From contig NZ_VTOW01000002.1 of the NCBI RefSeq assembly GCF_012184425.1, positions 1,054,001 to 1,118,000 on the forward strand: a DNA stretch of 64,000 nucleotides. The letters run 5' to 3'. The notes under the pieces were generated by a model. It was given only the letters and a program-made list of their open reading frames with translations, had not been told where the DNA came from and did not search any database. A program made the translations under genes and the position numbers. Of the stretch, positions 14,939 to 23,883 are shown piece after piece. How positions within the stretch are numbered: position 1 is the first letter of the stretch; every line of letters begins with the position of its first letter. This DNA is from Candidatus Manganitrophus noduliformans. Lineage in GTDB: Bacteria > Nitrospirota > Nitrospiria > SBBL01 > Manganitrophaceae.

Positions 14939-16170
14939 CGTTCGACCCTCTTCGGTTGGAGATGAAGGGTAAAGATCTCCTTGGTGGCCATCACCTCTTT
15001 GAGCCCCTTCAACGGAAGGTTGAAGATCGGCCGCGAGGCGACCAAGATCAGCGCGAAATTGAGCGCCGCCGCCATGACCTGAAGGACCGGGAGGGTCAGA
15101 TACTCCAGCAGCTGATCGCTCTTCTCATGCAGCCAGCCGATCTCCCCCTTGAAATCCTGAACCGGGGCGCGCCACCAAAGCGCGGCTTCCGCCGCCGGCG
15201 GCGTCACCGCGCCGGCCTGCTCCGGGGTGACCATCGGCCGGCGGGAGATGAACGCCAGCAGCGGCGGGGTGCCGAACTGGCCGAAGAGAAACCAAGTCAT
15301 CCCGCGGATGCCGGCCCACCCGAAGACCGCGAGTGAAAGGGTAAAGACAATCCCCAACCGGAATTGCTCTCCGGTCTGCTGAGCGATCCAGGGGGTGACC
15401 GCGTCGACCAGCTCGCGGTAGAGGAACATCACCTCGAAGAACATCACGAAGATCTCCACCAGAACCATCTGGACGATAAATTTATACTCCCGCTTCTTCA
15501 CGGCATCGACGAAGGCTTGGATGCAGGCGAAGCTCCCGAGAATCAGCAGGAGAAGGAAAAAATAGAGGACCGCTCCCATCGCCGGAGGAGCCTCCGCGCC
15601 GACCAGATCGGCCAAAACCTCCGAGACGGTCGGGGTGAGCGTATAGGTGAAGATGACCGCCTCCAGCAGACACCAGAAAATCAGCATCATAAAAGCGATC
15701 CAGGGGACCCCCGGCTGGAAGTAACTCTGTGTCATCTTTCCGGTCATGGTGAAAGGAAGGAGGAGGATCTGCTTGCCGCTTTCGACCAACAATTTGACCG
15801 CCAGCCGGGTCACCGCAAAAATCCACCCCAGGATCACCCCTGTGACGCGGAAGAGCCCGATCCAATAAAGCCAGACCGCCCGCGCGCCGTCCCACCAGGC
15901 CAGCAGCATCATGGAGATAAACTGAAGCCGTCCGGAGCGGAACGGAAGGGTATACAGCGACAGCTGCGTGCACCAGATCGCACCGGTCCAAAGGAGCAGC
16001 GGGAAGAGAAGAAAGACGACCTTTGCCGCGAGGATCCCCTTCGAGGGAGAATCGAAAAAGAAATCGGCCAGCCACCGCTGCATCTCCGGAATCCACGCCA
16101 GAGGACCAAGCAGCATCTCGATAAAATTCTGCCACTCCGGCGGAGCATTCTCGATCAATCGCTCAAACAT
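14935..16170 (-). CDS. Polytopic membrane protein paired with the VWA lipoprotein
   Basis: The 411-residue protein begins MFERLIENAPPEWQNF and has about seven to eight hydrophobic spans, including VVFLLFPLLLWTGAIW, AFMMLIFWCLLEAVIF and LYFFLLLLILGSFACI. Cytoplasmic-type basic loops separate the spans. No transporter signature or catalytic motif is visible and I do not recognise the family. The start at 16170 has AAGGAGG upstream. It is the first gene of a two-gene operon with the VWA lipoprotein, suggesting an envelope complex in which the lipoprotein is the outward-facing partner. The 277 bp upstream (to 16447) hold nothing that I can assign. Confidence 0.7.
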   Translation of the reverse strand: MFERLIENAPPEWQNFIEMLLGPLAWIPEMQRWLADFFFDSPSKGILAAKVVFLLFPLLLWTGAIWCTQLSLYTLPFRSGRLQFISMMLLAWWDGARAVWLYWIGLFRVTGVILGWIFAVTRLAVKLLVESGKQILLLPFTMTGKMTQSYFQPGVPWIAFMMLIFWCLLEAVIFTYTLTPTVSEVLADLVGAEAPPAMGAVLYFFLLLLILGSFACIQAFVDAVKKREYKFIVQMVLVEIFVMFFEVMFLYRELVDAVTPWIAQQTGEQFRLGIVFTLSLAVFGWAGIRGMTWFLFGQFGTPPLLAFISRRPMVTPEQAGAVTPPAAEAALWWRAPVQDFKGEIGWLHEKSDQLLEYLTLPVLQVMAAALNFALILVASRPIFNLPLKGLKEVMATKEIFTLHLQPKRVER

Positions 16171-16447
16171 AATGCCTCCTTGCTTTTTTTGATTGCATGC
16201 GCCCGAGCCCTGAAACGGGCTACGCACAAGATAGCACCGGAAAGAACGCTGTCAAGAAAGATAAAATACCAATGTGGGTTGAATACAGAGAACCTGGAAT
16301 TCATCGGAACGATTCAGATGGGACCGGTCGGAAAGGAACAAAGGCCGATCCATTCTTCAATGATCAGAAGCGTATGAGGTCGAGAGAAAAATGACCAGGA
16401 TGAGGGAATTCTTCGGTAAAGAGGAGAGCGAACGATCTACCTGTCGG

Positions 16448-16987
16448 CTATCGCCGTTTCAGCTTCGATTGATGCGCCATGCAGAAATCGGCGTTCTTTT
16501 GGTCGAGGTCGTTCGGAGCGTGAGATAAGTACATGACGCACTTCGGGTTGCCGCAGTGGTCGAGCTGATAGGTGTGCCCCAGCTCATGGACCGCCTCTTT
16601 CAGGACCCGCGTCCGGAAACGGAGGTCCTCTTCGGGAAGCGCCTCCGATTCCGGATGAAGGGAGGCGAGGGAGACCACGGCGACCCGATCGACCGGGTCG
16701 GCCTCGCCGAGGACCACATCCGATTCCGGGTTGTAGAGATCGGCGTGGACGATTCCGATCCGCCGCTCTGTTTCTTTCAGGTCTACATCCTGCCGCTCCT
16801 CCTCAAGATGACGAAGGAAGAGCGACGAGCGGTATCGGCTCCGATGACGGTCGAACGCCCCCTCCGGGATCGACTCGGGATCGGCGACGCTCACCTCCGT
16901 CCCGAAACGAAAGGCAAGCTCCTCACGCAGGAAATCGAGCAGCGTTTTCGGAATATCGCCGAACGGCACGATCACGATCGAATGCAC
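16448..16987 (-). CDS. amzA: Archaemetzincin-family zinc metalloprotease
   Basis: The ~179-residue protein has the metzincin core HELGHTYQLDHC followed by GNPKCVM, the archaemetzincin-specific cysteine/methionine arrangement. The N-terminal IVIVPFGDIPKTLL segment and central RIGIVHADLYNP strand are also typical. Archaemetzincins bind a catalytic zinc with three histidines and usually a second zinc through four cysteines. Here the last CxxC is FCMAH, with His in place of the fourth Cys. The start is uncertain: a GTG at 16987 has AGGGG upstream, while the TTG at 17005 has no site. It is a cytosolic aminopeptidase-like enzyme of unclear substrate. Confidence 0.85.
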   Translation of the reverse strand: MHSIVIVPFGDIPKTLLDFLREELAFRFGTEVSVADPESIPEGAFDRHRSRYRSSLFLRHLEEERQDVDLKETERRIGIVHADLYNPESDVVLGEADPVDRVAVVSLASLHPESEALPEEDLRFRTRVLKEAVHELGHTYQLDHCGNPKCVMYLSHAPNDLDQKNADFCMAHQSKLKRR

Positions 16988-16999
16988 ATCCACCCCTAA

Positions 17000-17044
17000 G
17001 ATCAAAATGGCAGGCGGGAGGGAGAGGCCCGCCTACCGCCTGCC
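17000..17044 (-). terminator. Probable terminator of the ComA-like gene
   Basis: On the minus strand GGCAGGCGG pairs with CCGCCTGCC (17009-17017 with 17036-17044) across an 18-base loop and is followed by ATTTTGAT. The U-run is short, so efficiency is uncertain. Confidence 0.45.
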
Positions 17045-17057
17045 CTGTTTTATACGC

Positions 17058-17909
17058 TCATGCTGCTTTCGGCTGATAGGTCACGACACGGCCCCAGAGG
17101 CTCTTCGTCCCCCAGATCCCGGACCGGAGCGATTCGAGCTGGACGATCTGGCTGTGATCGACGAAGAGGTTGACGTCCGGGCCGTAATTTTTGATGTACC
17201 AGGCGAAGACTTCCGGGTCGGCCGCTTCGAACATCGGCTTCTCCAGCCCCAACGCCCGGACGATCTTCGCGACGACGTCGGTCCGCCAGGTCGGGACATT
17301 CTCGGTGATCCCTTCCGACTCGATCATGATTTGATACGCCCCGGCGTCGATGAACCGCTGCGCCTGCATAATGGCCCACTCGGGATCGCGGGTCCCCTCC
17401 GCCTGAAGCTCCGCCGAAGCGGTCGCCCCGCCGGCGCCGAACTGAATCCCGACCTCCGGCTTCGCTTTGAGCCCCGCCTTCTGGACCTTCTCGACAAGAC
17501 GGAGAAGATCGTCCGTCGGAACCACGATAAAGCCGCTGGAGATCTCGACGATATCGAACCCGAGCGCCTTGCACTCTTCGATATACCGGTCGACCGCCTG
17601 CGGCCCCTGTGTGAGAACATATTCGATGAAGCCGCCGGTGGAGACGACGACGTTGTGCGAATGGCACAGATCGAGAAGTTCTTTGACGGCCCGCCGGGGC
17701 ATCAGGCTGAAGGAGCCCCCCGCGAACTTGAGCGCATCGACATAGCTCCCCATCGTCTCCAAGACATCTTCAAGGTAGCGCTTCCCCATCGGCGTATAAT
17801 AAGGGCCGCGGATCTCGGTAATGCCGCGCGTGCGCGGCTTTCCTGCGCGTTCGTTCATCCGAATAAACGAGAACGCCCGCTCCTCTTTTTTCGGCTGTGC
17901 TTGAGCCAT
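17058..17909 (-). CDS. Phosphosulfolactate synthase-like (ComA family) protein
   Basis: The 283-residue TIM-barrel protein matches the ComA/PF02679 pattern: KPRTRGITEIRGPYYTPMG near the N-terminus, then LKFAGGSFSLMP, ECKALGFDIVEISSGFI and MIESEGITENVPTWRTD. Archaeal ComA adds sulfite to phosphoenolpyruvate in coenzyme M synthesis. Bacterial and plant homologues (such as HSA32) often lack the rest of that pathway and have other, poorly known roles. No comB or comC is nearby, so coenzyme M synthesis is not supported. The start at 17909 has GGAGGAGA upstream; the longer frame to 18110 overlaps nth and is rejected. It is divergent from nth. Confidence 0.85.
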   Translation of the reverse strand: MAQAQPKKEERAFSFIRMNERAGKPRTRGITEIRGPYYTPMGKRYLEDVLETMGSYVDALKFAGGSFSLMPRRAVKELLDLCHSHNVVVSTGGFIEYVLTQGPQAVDRYIEECKALGFDIVEISSGFIVVPTDDLLRLVEKVQKAGLKAKPEVGIQFGAGGATASAELQAEGTRDPEWAIMQAQRFIDAGAYQIMIESEGITENVPTWRTDVVAKIVRALGLEKPMFEAADPEVFAWYIKNYGPDVNLFVDHSQIVQLESLRSGIWGTKSLWGRVVTYQPKAA

Positions 17910-18048
17910 CTTCTTCTCCTCCGCAAAATGAAAACCTCTTTTCATTCTGCCATAGAAAGAGCGGGCGCTACAATCGGGGCGACCATCTCTCATTCCTCGT
18001 CTTTTTTCTCCTGGCGAATTCCGTTTAAGATGAACTAGAATAACCCTC

Positions 18049-18696
18049 ATGAAAAACCGATCCGACAAAACGGCTCCGACGGAGCGGCGACGAAAGGCGA
18101 AAGCAATCATCGCCGCGCTGAAGCGGCTCTATCCCGAGGCGAAGACGGTGCTCCGCTACGGCAGCCCTTGGGAGCTTTACGTCGCGGTGGTCCTCTCCGC
18201 GCAGACGACCGACAAAAAGGTCAACGAGGTGACCGAGCGGCTTTTCAAAAAATACCGGACCCTTGATGATTACGTCAATGCCGATCCGGAGGAGTTCAAC
18301 CGGGAGATCCGGCAGATCGGATTCCACCGGAACAAAACGAAGAGCATCCTGGGAGCGGCAAAAAAAGTGAAAGAGCAGTTCGCCGGGGAGGTCCCGCGGA
18401 CGATGGAAGCGCTCCGAACCCTTCCCGGCGTCGGCCGCAAGACGGCCAATGTGATCCAGGCGGAGGCCTTCGGCATCGCAGAGGGGATCGCGGTCGACAC
18501 CCACGTCAAGCGTCTCGCCCGGCGCTGGGGGCTGACGAACGAGACCGATCCCGACAAGATCGAGCGGGACCTGATGGCGATTCTGCCCAGGGAAGATTGG
18601 CTCCATTTCAATTTTCGCGTCGTCGATTATGGACGGGACTATTGCCCCGCGCGGCCTCACCCGCATGAAGCCTGCCCGCTGAGCCGGTTTGGTTAG
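18049..18696 (+). CDS. nth: Endonuclease III with a degenerate iron-sulfur site
   Basis: The 215-residue protein has the endonuclease III helix-hairpin-helix core. LPGVGRKTANV contains the catalytic Lys (K131) and VDTHV the catalytic Asp (D150); LSAQTTDKKVNE is also diagnostic. It removes oxidised pyrimidines from DNA and nicks abasic sites. Standard Nth binds a 4Fe-4S cluster with the spacing C-x6-C-x2-C-x5-C. Here C199 and C209 fit the first and third positions, but the second is His206 and the fourth is the final Gly215. The cluster is probably absent or altered. The start ATG at 18049 has only a weak ribosome site. Confidence 0.93.
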   Translation: MKNRSDKTAPTERRRKAKAIIAALKRLYPEAKTVLRYGSPWELYVAVVLSAQTTDKKVNEVTERLFKKYRTLDDYVNADPEEFNREIRQIGFHRNKTKSILGAAKKVKEQFAGEVPRTMEALRTLPGVGRKTANVIQAEAFGIAEGIAVDTHVKRLARRWGLTNETDPDKIERDLMAILPREDWLHFNFRVVDYGRDYCPARPHPHEACPLSRFG

Positions 18697-18838
18697 GAGC
18701 CGATGCGTGGCGGAACGCCTCCGGCCCGCTGCATGAGAGGACGGCGACCCATCCGGAAATACCCTCCATGAAAATACCTGTCTTCAATAACACTTCCAAA
18801 TAATCTGCGATCGCTGTGAAAAATTTTGTTTTTAATGG

Positions 18839-18867
18839 ATGACAATTTCCTTTTTGTATCTTATAAT
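18839..18867 (+). promoter_or_regulatory. Predicted promoter of the TonB receptor-yfiR pair
   Basis: ATGACA (18839-18844) and a perfect TATAAT (18862-18867) are 17 bp apart in an AT-rich stretch. The start codon is 75 bp downstream. The 18697-18838 sequence otherwise shows no feature. Confidence 0.6.
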
Positions 18868-18941
18868 TTCAAACTTATAATCTGCGTCATTAGCATTGCA
18901 GCTGCAACTTTCACCCTCCACCTGCAAGGAGCTTCCAGAGA

Positions 18942-20996
18942 ATGACCATCCGAAGGGGGATCGTTCTTCACCACGCCCGGCGCATCCTGGCGGAGGCGCT
19001 TTTTCTCACGGTGGTTCTGCTCCTGATCGAAAACCGGCCCCTCGCCTGGGGTCAAGAAGTCTCCCACGCCACAAAACCCCAAGACGCTCTCACGGAGCTC
19101 AGCCTGGAAGAGCTGATGAACGTGGAGATCGTCACCTACTCCAAAAGTCCGATCAAATGGTTCAATACCCCGGCGGCGATCTTTGTGATCACGCAGGAGG
19201 ACATCCGCCGGTCCGGCGTCACCAGCGTTCCGGAGGCGCTGCGGATGGCCCCCGGCGTTCAGGTCGCCCGGATCAATGCAAATCAGTGGGCGATCGGGAT
19301 CCGGGGATTCACCAGCCGTCTCTCCAGATCGATCCTTGTATTGATCGACGGGCGGAGCGTCTACAATCCCCTCTTTGCCGGCGTTTACTGGGAAGTGCAA
19401 GATCTGCTGCTGGAAGACATCGAACGGATCGAAGTGATCCGCGGGCCGGGCGGGGTCATCTGGGGGGCAAACGCGGTCAACGGGGTGATCAACATTATCA
19501 CCAAACATTCAAAAGAGACCCAGGGGGGATTGGTCACGCTCGGAGCCGGGACGGAAGAGCGCGGCTTCGGCGGGGTTCGCTACGGTGGAAGGTCCGGCGA
19601 GGACCTCCATTACCGGGTCTACGCAAAATACTTCGATCGGGATGCCGGCTTTCATCCGGACGGGGTCGATTTCGACGATTGGCGGATGGGCCGGGCGGGG
19701 TTTCGCACCGATCTCGATCTAACGGACCGCGACGCCTTCACCCTCCAAGGAGATTTTTACACCGGGGAGGCGGGGCAGCGGACCACGTTCGGAACCTACA
19801 CCCCCCCTTTCTCGCAAACGGTCTTAAGAGACGCCGATCTTTCCGGCGGGAATCTTTTGTTCCGCTGGGGCCGCGTCCGAAGCGAGCGGTCCGACTGGAC
19901 GTTGAAGGCCTATTATGATTATACGAACCGGGAAGAGGCGAATTTCGAGGAAGAGCGGCACACCCTCGATTTTGATTTTCAGCACCGCCTCCGCTTTACC
20001 CAAAGCCGGGAGCTGATTTGGGGGGCCGGCTACCGGCTTAACTCGGACGATACAAGCGGCGTCGAGACGGTGGAATTTATCCCCGCGGACCGGACCGATG
20101 CGATCTATAGCGCCTTCGTCCAGTACCAGATCGGTTTTATCGATGACCGGGTGGTCCTGACCCTCGGCTCCAAGTTCGAGCACAACGACTACAGCGGGTT
20201 CGAGCTCCAGCCGAGTGGAAGAGCGCTTTGGAAGCCGACCGAAACACAGGTGGTCTGGGGCGCCGTGACCCGGGCCGTCCGGACCCCCACCCGGCTGGAG
20301 CATGATTTGGCGCTCTCCGGCGTGCTGGATCCGGCCACGAATACGTTCGGCCGCATCCTCCCGAACGAGTCGTTTGAATCGGAGACGATGATCGCCTATG
20401 AACTCGGATACCGGGTTCAACCACAGCCCCGGCTCTCTTTCACATCGACCACGTTCTATAACAAGTACGCGAACCTTTCGACCCTGGAGATGGGGGCCCC
20501 GTCATTCACCGAGGCGGCCCCTCCCGGCCCCGACAGGGTGATCGTTCCGTTTTTCCTCACCAATCAGATGGACGGACATACCTACGGCGTGGAGCTGATG
20601 ACCGACTGGCAGGCGAAGGAGTGGTGGCGGGTCAACTTCATCTACTCGTTCCTTCAAATCCACCTGAACGCGCAAGCCGGTTTTCCGACCCGGGAAAGCA
20701 GCGAAACGGGAACGGAAGAGTCGAGCCCCCATCATCAGGCGGGACTCCGCTCGATGATCGATCTGCCGGGGAACCTGGAGCTCGATTGGTTTCTCCGGTA
20801 TGTCGACCGCCTTCCCGCCCAGGTAGTGAAGCGATATTATAACCTCGATCTTCGGCTCGGCTGGCATCCCACGGAGAAAGTGGAACTCTCGGTCGTCGGC
20901 CAGAACCTGCTCGGTCGGCAGCATGCGGAATTTGCCCGGGGGGTGGTCGAGGTGGAACGCGGCGTCTATGCAAAGGTGATCGTTCAATGGGAATGA
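18942..20996 (+). CDS. TonB-dependent outer-membrane receptor
   Basis: The 684-residue protein has a signal peptide ending PLAWGQ. A TonB box-like/LTELSLEELMNVEI segment follows, then a plug domain (PAAIFVITQEDIRRSG, PEALRMAPGVQVARI, RIEVIRGPGGVIWGANAVNGVINIIT) and a C-terminal beta barrel ending in aromatic VIVQWE. The substrate is not evident. The LSLEELMNVEI start is common in receptors encoded next to YfiR-type proteins. The ATG at 18942 has AAGGAG upstream. Its stop overlaps the yfiR-like start by ten bases, so the two are co-translated. A histidine kinase on the other strand converges on them. Confidence 0.9.
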   Translation: MTIRRGIVLHHARRILAEALFLTVVLLLIENRPLAWGQEVSHATKPQDALTELSLEELMNVEIVTYSKSPIKWFNTPAAIFVITQEDIRRSGVTSVPEALRMAPGVQVARINANQWAIGIRGFTSRLSRSILVLIDGRSVYNPLFAGVYWEVQDLLLEDIERIEVIRGPGGVIWGANAVNGVINIITKHSKETQGGLVTLGAGTEERGFGGVRYGGRSGEDLHYRVYAKYFDRDAGFHPDGVDFDDWRMGRAGFRTDLDLTDRDAFTLQGDFYTGEAGQRTTFGTYTPPFSQTVLRDADLSGGNLLFRWGRVRSERSDWTLKAYYDYTNREEANFEEERHTLDFDFQHRLRFTQSRELIWGAGYRLNSDDTSGVETVEFIPADRTDAIYSAFVQYQIGFIDDRVVLTLGSKFEHNDYSGFELQPSGRALWKPTETQVVWGAVTRAVRTPTRLEHDLALSGVLDPATNTFGRILPNESFESETMIAYELGYRVQPQPRLSFTSTTFYNKYANLSTLEMGAPSFTEAAPPGPDRVIVPFFLTNQMDGHTYGVELMTDWQAKEWWRVNFIYSFLQIHLNAQAGFPTRESSETGTEESSPHHQAGLRSMIDLPGNLELDWFLRYVDRLPAQVVKRYYNLDLRLGWHPTEKVELSVVGQNLLGRQHAEFARGVVEVERGVYAKVIVQWE

Positions 20997-21634
20997 AGCG
21001 CCAATCGCTCCTTCAGAGACTTTCTATCTTTTTCCTGCTGATCGCGATCGGTGTCGCCTTTCTGCCTTTGGAGGCCAAACCGCAAACAGCGACGGAATAT
21101 CAGGTCAAGGCGGCGTTTCTTTTCAACTTTGCCAAATTCGTCGATTGGCCGGCGGAAGCGATCTCGAATGATCCGGCCTTCGTGATCGGAATTCTGGGAG
21201 ACGATCCATTTGGGAGACTGATCGATGAAGCGGTTGCGGGAAAAACCGTTCAAGACAAGCCGATTCTTGTAAAACGGTTTTCGAAGATCGAGGAGGCGGC
21301 CGGGGCCCATATTCTTTTTATCAGCGATTCGGAGGCGGGAAATGCCTCCCGGATCGTGAAGCAGTTGAGCCGGGCGCCGGTCTTGACCGTCAGCGATATC
21401 GACCATTTCGCCGAACGGGGGGGGATGGTCCAATTGGAGACGGAGCAGAACCGGGTTCGCTTCGCGATCAACGTCGCCGCGGTGGAGCGGGCCGGATTGA
21501 AACCGAGCTCTCAGCTATTGAAATTGGCCCGAATCGTGCCGGAGGGAGGAGCCTACCGGGAAGTCCCATTTGATGTCGGCACTTCGGATCATCCACTCGT
21601 TGCCGGGTTTCGATTAACGAATAGCGATTTATGA
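20987..21634 (+). CDS. YfiR family periplasmic regulator (DUF4154)
   Basis: The 215-residue protein has a signal sequence (IFFLLIAIGVAFLPLEA) and a DUF4154/YfiR domain, with EYQVKAAFLFNFAKFVDWP, VIGILGDDPFG and RFAINVAAVERAGL blocks. In Pseudomonas, YfiR binds the CHASE8 periplasmic domain of the diguanylate cyclase YfiN and keeps it inactive. No diguanylate cyclase is present here, but the convergent neighbour (21664-23883) is a histidine kinase with a CHASE8-like sensor domain, a likely partner. The start overlaps the end of the TonB-receptor gene. Conserved cysteines of Pseudomonas YfiR are not present. Confidence 0.85.
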   Translation: MGMKRQSLLQRLSIFFLLIAIGVAFLPLEAKPQTATEYQVKAAFLFNFAKFVDWPAEAISNDPAFVIGILGDDPFGRLIDEAVAGKTVQDKPILVKRFSKIEEAAGAHILFISDSEAGNASRIVKQLSRAPVLTVSDIDHFAERGGMVQLETEQNRVRFAINVAAVERAGLKPSSQLLKLARIVPEGGAYREVPFDVGTSDHPLVAGFRLTNSDL

Positions 21635-21663
21635 ATAACGTCTTTGGTTCCGGCGATGCCGGA

Positions 21664-23883
21664 CTAGGAGGCGCTCTCTTTCACCCGTTCGAGCCGATAG
21701 GGGAGGTAAACGGTAAAGGTCGATCCTTTTTCATATTCGCTCTCGACACGAATCTCCCCTTGTAACAGATCGATCAGTTTTTTAACGATCGCCAACCCCA
21801 ACCCCACCCCCCCGAACTCCCTGGTCGCGCTCGCATCGACCTGATGAAACGCATCGAATATTTTCGGAAGCTCTTCTGGTTTGATGCCGATTCCGGTGTC
21901 TTGGATTGAAAACGCAATTCCCCCTCTCTCCGGCCGGTCTTTCACCGAGATCGTCACCCCTCCCTTTTTCGTGAATTTCACGGCATTCGACAGGAAATTG
22001 ATGGTGATCTGTTTGATTTTCTCCGCGTCGGATTGAATGACCGGAAAGGTCTCCGGGGGATGAAACCGGGCAAAAAGCGATTTTTTCTCAAAGAGCGGCT
22101 GCATTCCGGACAGAATGCCCTCAATGAGGGCGGGGATGTCGACCGGTCCGAGACGAATCGCCATTTTTCCCGATTCGATCCGGGAGAGATCGAGCACGTC
22201 ATTCACCAGATTTAAAAGGTCATTTGCGTTTCGGACCACCCCTTCCAAGGGGGCTTTTTGATCCTGGCCGACGGCGCCGTAGGTCTCGTCCAGCAGCAGC
22301 GAGCTATAGCCGATAATGGCATTGATCGGCGTTCTCAGCTCATGGGAGACGTTCGAAACAAAGTCCGATTTGATCCGGCTCGCCTCCAGCGCTTGGATCG
22401 TCTTCTGCTTCAGCTCTTCTTCCGCTTCCCGCTGCTGCGTGATATCTTCCGCGATTCCGGCCATCCGGTAAACCCGGCCGGATCGATCGTGAATCGGGAA
22501 GCTGCGGTCTCGAATCCAACGGCTCGACCCATCGGGACGGACGACACGGTAGACGATATCGGTCCCCTCTCCCCGGGCTTGCCGCTCCAGTGAAGCCTTC
22601 ATTCGGGGCTGATCTTCCGGGTGAATGGCGTCTACAAAAGATTTCGGCTGCCGATAGAGGCTCTCGCAACTTCTCCCCCAGATTTTTTCATAGGCGGGAC
22701 TGATATAAAGCATCTCCTGTTTGAACGTATCGGACATCCAGAAGACTTGATGAATGTTCTCCGCGAGTTGGCGGAATCGGTTTTCAGACTCTTTTAATTG
22801 GACCTCGGCCTCTTTCCGCTCGGTGATGTCCGTGATCGTTCCGATGTAGCCCATCACCGCGCCCGATTCGTTGCGCAGCGCAATAGCGCTGCCGTAAAGC
22901 CAGGTCACCTTTCCTTGCGGCGTTTGGAAGCGGTACTCGGAGGCAAACTCGCGCCCGGCCTTCGCGGCGTCGTACCATTCGTTAAAAACCCGCTCCTTGT
23001 CCTCGGGGTGCAACGCGCGCATCCAGCCTTCCCCTTTTGCCTCTTCCGGCGTCATCCCCGCCATGTCGCACCAGCGCTCGTTGACAAAAAGACAGTTCCC
23101 CTTGGGGTCGGTCTGAAAAATACCGACCGGCGCATGGCTGGTCAGGGTCCGAAACCGCAGCTCGCTCGCCCCCAGGGCCGCATCCCGGGTCTGGATCTCA
23201 TCGAGCATCTCATTGAATCCCTGCACCAGGAGGCCCAACTCGTCCCGGCCGTGCTTCTGCGCCCGGATCGTATAGTCTTTCCGGATGGAGATCGCTTTCG
23301 CCGTTTTGGCCAAATGTGAAATCGGCTCGGAAACGACCCGCTGAAACCGGGAGGCGAGCAACAGGGCGACGAAGGAGGCGGCCACGATCAAGCCCGCGGT
23401 CACCGCGGTGTATTGTCTGAGCGCCGAATAGAGATCTTCCAGATCGGATTGGATGTAAACCGTGCCGACCCGATCCTCTCCTAAGAAGATGGGACGAAAA
23501 ACGACCAGCGCGTTTCTCTCAAAACGGGAAAGGGCCGGTTCAACGGGGGGAGGCTGAAATCCTTCCGGCGCGGGATCCCTGACGTAGGTGGAAAAAACCC
23601 GGCCTTCTTTGGTGTAAATGGCGGCGGCAATGACGCGCGGGTAGGCCGCCAAGGCCGCCAACGTCTCTTCCCCGGCCTTGGGGTCGTTGAAGGTCAGCGC
23701 CGCCGTGCTGTTGGTGCCGATGACGGCCGCCAACGTGGAGAGATTATACGTCAAGCTCTGCCGTACTTTGAGGATCTGGTAGCTGATCGAAGCGATGCCG
23801 GCCAGCATCAAGACGATGCTGCTGGTCATCAGCGTCAGGAACATCAGCTTGGATTTAATGGACCGATCTTGAAACCGAAGCAT
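21664..23883 (-). CDS. PAS-domain sensor histidine kinase with CHASE8-like input
   Basis: The 739-residue protein has a transmembrane span near the N-terminus, then a CHASE8-like periplasmic domain (LAAVIGTNSTAALTFNDP, AAIYTKEGRVFSTY). A second span is followed by HAMP (PISHLAKTAKAIS), two PAS-PAC units (YIGTITDITERKEAE and MAGIAEDITQQREAE mark their ends), HisKA (SHELRTP, H514) and HATPase_c (NAVKFTKKGG, DTGIGI, GVGLGLAIVKKL). The start at 23883 has GGAG five bases upstream; a longer frame to 23967 lacks one. It has no receiver domain, and no cognate regulator is adjacent. It ends 29 bp from the yfiR-like gene, with which it converges. Confidence 0.9.
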   Translation of the reverse strand: MLRFQDRSIKSKLMFLTLMTSSIVLMLAGIASISYQILKVRQSLTYNLSTLAAVIGTNSTAALTFNDPKAGEETLAALAAYPRVIAAAIYTKEGRVFSTYVRDPAPEGFQPPPVEPALSRFERNALVVFRPIFLGEDRVGTVYIQSDLEDLYSALRQYTAVTAGLIVAASFVALLLASRFQRVVSEPISHLAKTAKAISIRKDYTIRAQKHGRDELGLLVQGFNEMLDEIQTRDAALGASELRFRTLTSHAPVGIFQTDPKGNCLFVNERWCDMAGMTPEEAKGEGWMRALHPEDKERVFNEWYDAAKAGREFASEYRFQTPQGKVTWLYGSAIALRNESGAVMGYIGTITDITERKEAEVQLKESENRFRQLAENIHQVFWMSDTFKQEMLYISPAYEKIWGRSCESLYRQPKSFVDAIHPEDQPRMKASLERQARGEGTDIVYRVVRPDGSSRWIRDRSFPIHDRSGRVYRMAGIAEDITQQREAEEELKQKTIQALEASRIKSDFVSNVSHELRTPINAIIGYSSLLLDETYGAVGQDQKAPLEGVVRNANDLLNLVNDVLDLSRIESGKMAIRLGPVDIPALIEGILSGMQPLFEKKSLFARFHPPETFPVIQSDAEKIKQITINFLSNAVKFTKKGGVTISVKDRPERGGIAFSIQDTGIGIKPEELPKIFDAFHQVDASATREFGGVGLGLAIVKKLIDLLQGEIRVESEYEKGSTFTVYLPYRLERVKESAS

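Noticed and set aside
17000-17044. Possible plus-strand terminator
   Set aside because: The hairpin is also followed by CTGTTTTAT on the plus strand, but no plus-strand gene ends there; only the minus-strand reading is useful.
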